Origin: Clostridia bacterium
Lineage (GTDB): Bacteria > Bacillota > Clostridia > Christensenellales > CAG-138
Direction of reading: 5' to 3'
NCBI GenBank assembly: GCA_030530185.1
Contig: JAUMVL010000065.1
Span: 3,715-9,251, forward strand
Length of the DNA stretch: 5,537 nt
Under the pieces are notes generated by a model that saw nothing but the letters and a program-made list of their open reading frames with translations, did not search any database and was not told the DNA's origin. A program made the translations under genes and the position numbers. Each line of letters begins with the position of its first letter. Within the stretch, counting starts at the first letter, position 1. Positions 1 through 5,421 of this stretch are shown one piece after another.

Positions 1-546
1 CAGTTTATCGTTTAATTTTTGGTATACGGGACGCATCCACGGTTCGCTGCAGGCAGCTACGGCATCGTCCAAGGAAAACCAGCCTGCCGCGCGGTTCTCG
101 TCGGCCTTGTGATGCAGCGGCTCCGATTCGTCCGCTTCGAGCAGGTATGTTGCGTTCAGATGCAGATGAGCGGGAACATACCGGCCGCGTCGACGGTGCG
201 GATTGACGGTCAGCGTCTCAATCGAAAACAGTTCGCTGCCGAGGGGACGGACGGAAAGGAGACCGGTTTCTTCTTTGGCTTCCCGCACGGCTACCTGCAT
301 CAGATCACGCTCGCCGTCGGCATGCCCGCCGGTCCAGGCCCACGAATCGTAAATGTTGTGATAGATCATCAGCACACGATCCTGCGCGGCATTGGCGATC
401 CATGCCGACGCGGTCATATGCAGCACAAGATTCGAGCGCTCGTAGATGTCCGGATAGCGCATCAGCGCATCGAGAATCACCGCTTGATCGGCAGCCTCCT
501 GTTCATTGTATGGCACATAGGCCGAAAGTTGCTCTGCAAAATCCAT
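1..546 (-). CDS. NUDIX hydrolase, 3' end cut by window edge
   Basis: The minus-strand frame is open from the ATG at 546-544 to base 1 without a stop: 182 codons, probably close to the full protein. NUDIX enzymes hydrolyse nucleoside diphosphates linked to another moiety, usually in the cytosol; the substrate here cannot be told. The Nudix box covers residues 74-96 and contains GGHADG at 73-78 and REAKEETGL at 88-96, so the metal-binding REUxEE core is intact. The box's first conserved Glu is Arg80, with a Glu one place earlier at 79. A WAWTGG segment (69-74) precedes the box, and the C-terminal part (AGWFSLDDA, about 154-162) is typical of the fold. The start is supported by a GGAG (minus strand of 556-559) 9 nt upstream and by a promoter candidate behind it. 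It is divergent from pyrH and so not part of that operon. Family assignment is firm; the specific function is unknown. Confidence 0.93.
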   Translation of the reverse strand, partial: MDFAEQLSAYVPYNEQEAADQAVILDALMRYPDIYERSNLVLHMTASAWIANAAQDRVLMIYHNIYDSWAWTGGHADGERDLMQVAVREAKEETGLLSVRPLGSELFSIETLTVNPHRRRGRYVPAHLHLNATYLLEADESEPLHHKADENRAAGWFSLDDAVAACSEPWMRPVYQKLNDKL

Positions 547-573
547 TCTTTTTCACTCCGATTTGATACAAAT

Positions 574-602
574 AGTATATCATACCGCATCTTTGTGCGC
601 AA
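574..602 (-). promoter_or_regulatory. Candidate sigma-A promoter for the NUDIX gene
   Basis: Read on the minus strand, TTGCGC (602-597) is followed after 17 nt by TATACT (579-574). The -10 matches the consensus at 5 of 6 positions, the -35 at only 3 of 6, but spacing is ideal. It lies 27 nt upstream of the NUDIX start codon, leaving room for a short leader with the GGAG ribosome site. Prediction by eye only. Confidence 0.5.
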
Positions 603-682
603 GGTTCCGACAGCGACAGGCCGAAAAAAGTTGCAATCGGGCGCATGCCATGGAATTTTCACGGTGCGTTTGCTTTTCAGAC

Positions 683-711
683 TTCCCTTTTTCGATGCGG
701 TGTGCTATACT
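683..711 (+). promoter_or_regulatory. Candidate promoter for the pyrH operon (extended -10)
   Basis: TATACT at 706-711 is directly preceded by TGC (703-705), forming an extended -10 of the TGnTATAaT type. The best -35 at 17-nt spacing is TTCCCT (683-688), a weak match, which is tolerable for extended -10 promoters. Transcription would start near 717-720, just before the pyrH ribosome site, giving a very short leader with no room for an attenuator. The rest of the 547-740 gap shows no gene, no terminator and no other convincing signal. Confidence 0.55.
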
Positions 712-722
712 GATGCATAACA

Positions 723-733
723 GGAAAGGGGAG
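723..733 (+). promoter_or_regulatory. Ribosome binding site that fixes the pyrH start
   Basis: A purine run GGAAAGGGGAG sits 7 nt before the ATG at 741. An in-frame TTG at 735 would lie almost on top of this site (1 nt away), so ATG 741, giving a protein that begins MYKRVLLK, is the better start. Confidence 0.7.
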
Positions 734-740
734 ATTGGGA

Positions 741-1436
741 ATGTACAAACGAGTTTTGCTGAAGATCAGCGGTGAGGCTTTGTCGAGTGCGGAGCGCCCC
801 GTTTGCTTTGAAAAAATCGAACAGACCGCGGCGGATGTGAAGAAGCTGCACGATGCGGGCATGCAGGTCGGTATCGTCACGGGCGGCGGCAATATCATGC
901 GCGGGCGCGACACCGTGGCACAGGACCGCAGCCGCATGGACAATATGGGCATGCTGGCGACGGCGATCAATGCGCTGGCATTGCAGGATTGCCTGATCCG
1001 GCTCGGCGTACCGACGGTTGTAATGAGCGCAGTTGCGATGCACCGCTTCTGCGAGGAGTTTACGGCGCGCGGCGCGGTTGAGGCGCTCGAAGCGGGCAAG
1101 GTCGTCTTGTTTGCGGCAGGCTCGGGTTGCCCGTACTTCTCAACGGACACGGCGTCGGCATTGCGCGCGCTCGAGATCAAAGCCGATGCGCTGCTGCTGG
1201 CAAAGAACGTCGATGCGGTCTACTCGGCCGATCCGAAAAAGGATCCGCAGGCGAAAAAGTACGACCATCTGACCTATGAAAAAGTTCTGAATGACAATCT
1301 GCAGGCGACCGATTTGACGGCGATCACGCTGTGCCGCGAGCAGAATCTGCCGATTCTCGTCTTTGCATTGAAGGAAATTGAGCGCGTTGCGCGCGGTGAA
1401 GCGGTCGGTACGCGGATCGATGCAAATCATGCTTGA
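741..1436 (+). CDS. pyrH: UMP kinase (uridylate kinase)
   Basis: Cytosolic enzyme that phosphorylates UMP to UDP with ATP, an essential pyrimidine step feeding RNA, CTP and UDP-sugars; the bacterial type is a hexamer of the amino acid kinase fold. The product is 231 aa, slightly shorter than the usual 235-245. Visible family motifs are KISGEAL (8-14), TGGGN (47-51), MGMLATAINALALQD (69-83), the YFSTDTASALRALEI stretch from 132 and VDAVYSADPKKDP in the C-terminal half, which belongs to the nucleotide-binding region. The loop usually written GTGNP reads GSGCP here (127-131), changing two positions that in the E. coli enzyme (Thr138, Asn140) lie at the UMP site. In many Bacillota pyrH follows rpsB and tsf; here it is the first gene after a divergent promoter region. 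Identity is secure. Confidence 0.97.
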   Translation: MYKRVLLKISGEALSSAERPVCFEKIEQTAADVKKLHDAGMQVGIVTGGGNIMRGRDTVAQDRSRMDNMGMLATAINALALQDCLIRLGVPTVVMSAVAMHRFCEEFTARGAVEALEAGKVVLFAAGSGCPYFSTDTASALRALEIKADALLLAKNVDAVYSADPKKDPQAKKYDHLTYEKVLNDNLQATDLTAITLCREQNLPILVFALKEIERVARGEAVGTRIDANHA

Positions 1437-1462
1437 ACCCGACACGTCCGATATCGTACAAT
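1433..1462 (+). promoter_or_regulatory. Candidate internal promoter before frr
   Basis: TTGAAC (1433-1438, overlapping the pyrH stop codon) and TACAAT (1457-1462) are separated by 18 nt. They match the sigma-A consensus at 4 of 6 and 5 of 6 positions. The pair lies 30 nt before the frr start, with the frr ribosome site in between. It could give frr and downstream genes transcription independent of pyrH. No terminator is seen after pyrH, so co-transcription is also expected. Confidence 0.4.
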
Positions 1463-1491
1463 AAAAAGAGATTACACAGGAGGAACCCCGT

Positions 1492-2049
1492 ATGCCGAAG
1501 GAATTGCTGGATGAAACCAAAGAAAGAATGAATAAAACCATCAACGTGCTCAAGTCGGAGCTTTCGAGCCTCCGTGCGGGCCGGGCCAACGCGCAGGTGC
1601 TGGATCGCATTCTGGTCGATTATTACGGCTCGATGACGCCTATCACACAGCTCGGCAACATTTCCGTACCGGAGCCGCGCATGCTGATCATCTCGCTGTG
1701 GGATACGAAAATGATCGGCGCCGTCGAAAAGGCAATTCAGAAGTCCGATCTTGGCATCAACCCTGCCAATGACGGCAAGGTCATCCGCCTTGTGTTCCCG
1801 GAGCTGACCGAGGAGCGCAGAAAGGATCTCGTCAAGACCGTCAAGAAAAAGGGCGAGGAAAGCAAGGTTGCGATCCGTTCGATTCGCCGCGATGTGATGG
1901 AAACCATCAAGAAACAGAAAAAAGACGGCGACATCACCGAAGACGATCAGAAACAGCTCGAAACAAAGCTGCAAAAGCAGACCGACGATTTCATCAAGGA
2001 GATCGACGCGATTCTCGCAGCGAAGGAAAAGGAGATTCTGTCGGTTTGA
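1492..2049 (+). CDS. frr: Ribosome recycling factor
   Basis: Acts with EF-G to split the post-termination ribosome so that it can start a new round; cytosolic and essential in most bacteria. The protein is 185 aa, the same as E. coli RRF. Family signatures include LRAGRANAQVLDRI (about 27-40, first helix of the three-helix bundle), YYGSMTPITQLGNISVPEPRML (about 44-65, start of the beta-rich domain II), LTEERRKDLVK, and the IRSIRRDVMETIKK helix that carries the conserved arginines. The C-terminal half is strongly charged, as expected for the long helices of domain I. A perfect AGGAGG at 1478-1483 lies 8 nt before the ATG. The gap after pyrH is 55 nt. The TGA stop overlaps the start of the next small gene. 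Nothing is truncated. Confidence 0.98.
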   Translation: MPKELLDETKERMNKTINVLKSELSSLRAGRANAQVLDRILVDYYGSMTPITQLGNISVPEPRMLIISLWDTKMIGAVEKAIQKSDLGINPANDGKVIRLVFPELTEERRKDLVKTVKKKGEESKVAIRSIRRDVMETIKKQKKDGDITEDDQKQLETKLQKQTDDFIKEIDAILAAKEKEILSV

Positions 2050-2237
2050 CGAACAGCCTTGGCCTGCCGCTCGATCTCGTACAAAAACGGTTGACAGCCG
2101 AAGGACAGACGGTTTCAACCGTCGAGGTTTCCAGCCGCAAGGGATCGAGAGGAAACGACGCGCGCGTCATCAAAATCGAACGGAAGGAGCGCGGCACGGT
2201 GGTTTACTGGTCGCGCTTCCAAACCACAACGGAGTAG
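2046..2237 (+). CDS. Small unassigned protein between frr and uppS (63 aa)
   Basis: I do not recognise an established family. The gene begins with TTG at 2046 inside the frr stop (TTGA overlap) and ends with TAG at 2235-2237. An AAGGAG at 2029-2034, 11 nt upstream, makes translational coupling to frr plausible. The protein is soluble-looking, basic, without signal peptide or membrane segment. It has two parts: GLPLDLVQKRLTAEGQTV (about 6-23), an amphipathic stretch resembling the start of a PASTA repeat (G, L, helix, G, V), and a beta-like tail RVIKIERKERGTVVYWSRF (about 40-58), joined by a Gly/Ser/Arg-rich turn. The PASTA resemblance is an impression, not a domain call. Its position among essential genes suggests a conserved lineage-specific protein. 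A chance open frame cannot be fully excluded, but the overlap, ribosome site and amino acid make-up favour a real gene. Confidence 0.62.
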   Translation: MTNSLGLPLDLVQKRLTAEGQTVSTVEVSSRKGSRGNDARVIKIERKERGTVVYWSRFQTTTE

Positions 2238-2245
2238 TACGGGAA

Positions 2246-2269
2246 GGTGCAAGGCGACTGCTTTGCACC
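2246..2269 (+). other. Strong RNA hairpin after the small gene
   Basis: GGTGCAAGGC (2246-2255) pairs with GCTTTGCACC (2260-2269) around a four-base loop GACT: ten pairs including one G-U. It begins 8 nt after the TAG stop at 2235-2237. No U-run follows on either strand, so it does not look like an intrinsic terminator. Bases 2264-2269 could instead pair with 2275-2280 (TGCACC with GGTGTA), a mutually exclusive alternative. Role unknown: mRNA processing or protection, or control of uppS, are all possible. Confidence 0.6.
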
Positions 2270-2282
2270 CTCTTGGTGTATC

Positions 2283-2301
2283 GGAACGATTCTTTTGTTC
2301 C
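2283..2301 (+). other. Second hairpin in the uppS leader
   Basis: GGAACGA (2283-2289) pairs with TTGTTCC (2295-2301, one G-U pair) around a five-base loop. Its 3' arm can alternatively pair onward: TTTGTT (2294-2299) with AACAAA (2304-2309). No U-tract follows. With the preceding hairpin it fills most of the 108-nt gap 2238-2345, which otherwise holds no gene and no convincing promoter. Confidence 0.45.
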
Positions 2302-2345
2302 AAAACAAACATAGATCAAACCGCATGGGAAGGACGGGTTTTGCC

Positions 2346-3089
2346 ATGAAATATTCCGATACCGACCTTTTGGGCTTCGGCTTAAAGCGCGAAGCCGTCC
2401 CGCGCCATGTTGCCATCATCATGGACGGCAACGGACGCTGGGCAAAGGCGCGCGGGCAGATGCGAAGCGCGGGGCACAGGGCCGGCGTGAACGCGCTGCG
2501 CGACATCATCCGGTTCTCGTCCGACGCGGGGATCGAAGCGCTGACGGTCTATGCGTTTTCGACGGAGAACAGGAAGCGCCCGCCCGAGGAGATCGGCGTG
2601 CTGTGCGCGCTTTTGATCGAGTATTTCAAAAAGGAGATCGATGAGCTCGACGAAAACCGCGTTTGCATCCGAAGCATCGGCGAGTTATCGTGGTTCCCTG
2701 AGAACGTACAGGCAGCGGTGCGAAGCGCGGAACAGCGTACCGCGCGCAACGAGGGGTTAAAGCTCAATATCGCATTGAATTACGGTTCGCAGGCCGAGAT
2801 CATCCGCGCGATGCAGCTTGCAGCAAAGATGGCTGTGGCCGAGAATCGTGAGCCGACGCAGGCGGACTTTGAGGCGAACCTGTATACGGCGGGACTGCCG
2901 CCGGTCGATTTGCTGATTCGCACCTCGGGCGAGGAACGCATCTCGAACTTTCTGCTTTATCAGCTGGCATATGCCGAGTTGTATTTTACGGACACGTATT
3001 GGCCGGATTTTTCCAAAGAAGAATATATTCGCGCGTTGCAGGCATTCATGCATCGTTCCCGCCGATTTGGCGGATTAACCGCGAAATAA
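2346..3089 (+). CDS. uppS: Undecaprenyl diphosphate synthase (cis-prenyltransferase)
   Basis: Condenses eight IPP units in cis onto farnesyl diphosphate to make the C55 carrier of peptidoglycan precursors; cytosolic or membrane-associated dimer. The start at 2346 gives 247 aa, normal for the family, with HVAIIMDGNGRWA at 21-33 (catalytic Asp27). GGAAGGA (2327-2333) lies 12 nt upstream, a little far. ATG 2325 has no ribosome site, and GTG 2247 falls inside a hairpin and would add 33 residues that look non-coding. Further motifs are VYAFSTEN (about 68-75), RTSGE (192-196), SNFLLYQLAYAEL (200-212), WPDF (219-222) and RRFGG (239-243). Two departures stand out: the Trp of the usual STENWxRP motif is Arg76, and the usual YGGR reads YGSQ (146-149). 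Only 25 nt separate it from dxr, where cdsA would be expected. Family is secure; chain length and activity are inferred. Confidence 0.95.
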   Translation: MKYSDTDLLGFGLKREAVPRHVAIIMDGNGRWAKARGQMRSAGHRAGVNALRDIIRFSSDAGIEALTVYAFSTENRKRPPEEIGVLCALLIEYFKKEIDELDENRVCIRSIGELSWFPENVQAAVRSAEQRTARNEGLKLNIALNYGSQAEIIRAMQLAAKMAVAENREPTQADFEANLYTAGLPPVDLLIRTSGEERISNFLLYQLAYAELYFTDTYWPDFSKEEYIRALQAFMHRSRRFGGLTAK

Positions 3090-3114
3090 CGCGCATACCA
3101 TAAGGTGTAGAAAC

Positions 3115-4272
3115 ATGAAACAAACAGTTTTGGTCCTCGGCAGCACGGGTTCGATCGGAAGGCAGACGCTCGAAGTGCTGCAAAAAAACAGCGATCGGTT
3201 CACGCTGCTCGGCATCTCGGCCGATCACGATTCAGAGCTGCTTCGCAGGCAGGCCGCTTTGTGGCAGCCGAAAATCGTTGCATGCCGCGAGACAGGCGAG
3301 CGCGCCGCATATCCCGCAGGCACCGAGCTTTGGACCGGAGAAGATGCATCGGCAAAACTTGCCGCAGTGCCGTGCGACATCGTGGTGCTCGCGATCTCGG
3401 GCTTTGCGGCCCTGAAACCGCTGCTTGCCGCGATTCCGAACGGAAAGCGCATTGCAATTGCAAACAAGGAGAGCCTCGTTTGCGGCGGAGAGCTGGTCCA
3501 ATCGGCCCTGCTGCAATATGGCGCGACGCTTCTCCCGATCGACAGCGAACAAAGCGCATTGTTCCAATGCCTGCAAAACGGACGAAGGACAGAGGTTCGG
3601 AGACTGATCCTGACCGCATCGGGCGGCCCGTTCTTCCGAAAAACGCGCGAGGAATTGGAACGGGTGACGCTTGACGAGGTATTAAAGCATCCGACGTGGA
3701 ACATGGGCCGCAAGATCACGCTGGACTCGGCAACGCTGTTCAACAAGGGTTTGGAGGTCATCGAGGCCGCACGGCTGTTCGACTTTACGGCCGACCAAAT
3801 CGGCGTGCTGATCCATCCGCAGTCGATCGTCCACTCAATGGTCGAATACTGCGACAGCTCGATCATTGCGAATCTCGCCGTGCCGGATATGCGCCTGCCG
3901 ATTCAGTATGCGCTGACATACCCTGCCCGCGTACCGTCCTTGACAACGCCGCTCGATCTTGCAGCGTCGCATGATCTGGAGTTTTATCCGGCCGATCCGA
4001 AACGATTCGTCGCGTTGCAGCTTGCCTTCGATGCGCTGCGCGCCGAGGGCGGCTGCCCGATCGTGTTCAACGGCGCGAACGAGCAGGCGGCAGAGCTGTA
4101 CTTTCAAGGAGCGATCCGGTTTGTTGAGATTGAACGCTGCGTTGCTGCGGCGCTGGAGGCCTATACGCCGCATCCGATCACGGAGATTGAAGCGATTTGG
4201 GAAACGGATGCGTGGGCTCGCCGATATGTTTCGGCGTATGTGGAAAAGATGAGAGGGAATAGGTCAAAATGA
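3115..4272 (+). CDS. dxr: 1-deoxy-D-xylulose 5-phosphate reductoisomerase
   Basis: Converts DXP to 2-C-methyl-D-erythritol 4-phosphate with NADPH and a divalent metal, the first committed MEP-pathway step toward IPP; cytosolic, target of fosmidomycin. The product is 385 aa, within the normal range. Seen in order: NADPH-binding GSTGSIG (9-15), ANKES with Lys118, the metal-ligand segment DSE (143-145), ASGGPF, HPTWNMG starting at His192, NKGLE ending in metal ligand Glu214, HPQSIVHSMVEY (His234 and His240), VPDMRLPIQYAL, and NGANE (319-323, where NAANE is usual). The residue after DSE is normally His (E. coli His153) but is Gln146 here. AAGGTG at 3102-3107 lies 7 nt before the ATG. The stop overlaps the rseP start as ATGA, pointing to coupled translation. 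Identity is secure; the His to Gln change is worth checking but does not remove a metal ligand. Confidence 0.97.
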   Translation: MKQTVLVLGSTGSIGRQTLEVLQKNSDRFTLLGISADHDSELLRRQAALWQPKIVACRETGERAAYPAGTELWTGEDASAKLAAVPCDIVVLAISGFAALKPLLAAIPNGKRIAIANKESLVCGGELVQSALLQYGATLLPIDSEQSALFQCLQNGRRTEVRRLILTASGGPFFRKTREELERVTLDEVLKHPTWNMGRKITLDSATLFNKGLEVIEAARLFDFTADQIGVLIHPQSIVHSMVEYCDSSIIANLAVPDMRLPIQYALTYPARVPSLTTPLDLAASHDLEFYPADPKRFVALQLAFDALRAEGGCPIVFNGANEQAAELYFQGAIRFVEIERCVAAALEAYTPHPITEIEAIWETDAWARRYVSAYVEKMRGNRSK

Positions 4273-5420
4273 GTTCTATCCTGTATGCCATTCTGGCGAT
4301 TTTGATTTTATCCGTGCTGATCGTACTGCACGAGCTCGGCCATTACCTGATGGGCAAATGGCTCGGCTTTGGCATCAAAGAGTTCGCGATCGGCATGGGG
4401 CCGGTACTGTTCCGGAAAAAGGGCAAAGAGACGGATTTCGTGATTCGCGCGTTTCTGATCGGCGGCGCATGCCAGTTCGAAGGTGAGGACGAGGGCGTTT
4501 CGTCGGCAAAGAGTTTTAATGCGCAGGCGGTCTGGAAACGGTTTTTGGTCGTTGTGGCAGGCCCTTTGATGAACGTACTGACCGCGCTTGTGCTCGCGTT
4601 CTGCATCCTGCTTGGGTTTGGCACGAGTGAGGTAATCGGAAACGAGCGCATCGTTGCGGTGACCGAAGTCGAGGCGGGCAGTGCGGCGGAACATGCCGGC
4701 CTTGTTGCGGGCGATATTCTGACTGCGGTCAACGGTACGACCTTTACCGATTACGACGGCTTCAAAACTGCATTCGATGCCGTGCGCGAAAACGAAGTGG
4801 ACCTTGTCGTCCTGCGCGGTGCGACACTTTCCGAACAGCAGAGTGAGGTCGGGGACGTGACCTATCATGAGGTCGTGGCAGAAGGCGGCGAATCCGTAAC
4901 GCTGCATGCCTCCGATATCCGCGACAAGCGCACCGGCAACAATCGGCTCGGTGTCAGCCTGTCGATTGCGTACCAAAAGGTTTCGTTTACCAAGTACAAT
5001 GGATTCACGGCGGCGGTCGGCGCGTTCCCGTATTGCTGGGATCTGATTCGTCAGGTCTACGGCGCGCTGTTCGATCTGTTCACGGGCAAGGCCTGCATCA
5101 ATCAGATGTCCGGCGTGATCGGAACGGTATCGGTCATGTCCGAAAGCATGGAAGCCGCAAGCGCGTTCGGCATTTCGGATGTGATCTATGTGATTTTGGT
5201 GCTCGGGGCGTTGATTTCGGTCAACTTTGCGGTCGTGAATCTGCTGCCGTTCCCGGCGCTCGACGGCGGGCGGCTCGTGTTCATCGTCCTTGAGATGCTG
5301 CGCGGCAAGCCGATGGACCCCGAGAAGGAGGGCATGGTGCACTTTGTCGGCATGATGCTGCTGCTGGCACTGGTCGTGGTTTTGATGGTCAGCGATCTGA
5401 TGAATTGTTTCCGAGGTTGA
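4269..5420 (+). CDS. rseP: RseP/RasP-type site-2 intramembrane zinc metalloprotease
   Basis: Membrane protease that cuts transmembrane segments of already clipped substrates, typically anti-sigma factors, and in Bacillota also cell-division proteins and signal peptides. The product is 383 aa. The first membrane helix (about 4-24) carries the zinc site HELGH (21-25). A GxGP-type segment (GMGPVLF) and GGACQFEGED follow, then VVVAGPLMN (about 94-102) leading into the second helix. A single extracytoplasmic PDZ domain starts near 127 (AGSAAEHAGLVAGDIL is its carboxylate-binding part). A third helix (about 300-322) runs into NLLPFPALDGG with zinc ligand Asp332, and a fourth helix lies at about 356-377. 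All catalytic elements are present. The ATG sits in the dxr stop (ATGA); possible ribosome sites are AGAGGG at 4252-4257 and AGG at 4261-4263. Its place between dxr and ispG is the usual one. The substrate cannot be inferred from this window. Confidence 0.96.
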   Translation: MSSILYAILAILILSVLIVLHELGHYLMGKWLGFGIKEFAIGMGPVLFRKKGKETDFVIRAFLIGGACQFEGEDEGVSSAKSFNAQAVWKRFLVVVAGPLMNVLTALVLAFCILLGFGTSEVIGNERIVAVTEVEAGSAAEHAGLVAGDILTAVNGTTFTDYDGFKTAFDAVRENEVDLVVLRGATLSEQQSEVGDVTYHEVVAEGGESVTLHASDIRDKRTGNNRLGVSLSIAYQKVSFTKYNGFTAAVGAFPYCWDLIRQVYGALFDLFTGKACINQMSGVIGTVSVMSESMEAASAFGISDVIYVILVLGALISVNFAVVNLLPFPALDGGRLVFIVLEMLRGKPMDPEKEGMVHFVGMMLLLALVVVLMVSDLMNCFRG

Positions 5421-5421
5421 T

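Noticed and set aside
19..720. A 233-codon plus-strand open frame at the left end
   Set aside because: It is the antisense of the NUDIX gene and runs through the divergent promoter region, with no family features.
735..740. A TTG start for pyrH two codons upstream of the ATG
   Set aside because: It is only 1 nt from the ribosome site; ATG 741 has proper 7-nt spacing.
1324..2118. A 264-codon minus-strand open frame opposite the pyrH end, frr and the small gene
   Set aside because: Antisense to the perfectly conserved frr, with no recognisable motif and an unusual composition.
2246..2301. The tandem hairpins as intrinsic terminators
   Set aside because: No U-run follows either stem on either strand, and essential genes continue directly downstream.
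2247..2345. A GTG start at 2247 that would lengthen UppS by 33 residues
   Set aside because: The GTG lies in the stem of a hairpin, the added residues resemble no UppS N terminus, and ATG 2346 gives the normal length with a GGAAGGA upstream.
3090..3114. A frameshifted or degraded cdsA remnant between uppS and dxr
   Set aside because: The gap is 25 nt and is accounted for by the dxr ribosome site; both neighbours have intact ends.
3225..3866. A 213-codon minus-strand frame and other frames inside dxr
   Set aside because: Ser/Arg-rich shadow frames; the dxr frame carries all the expected motifs without interruption.
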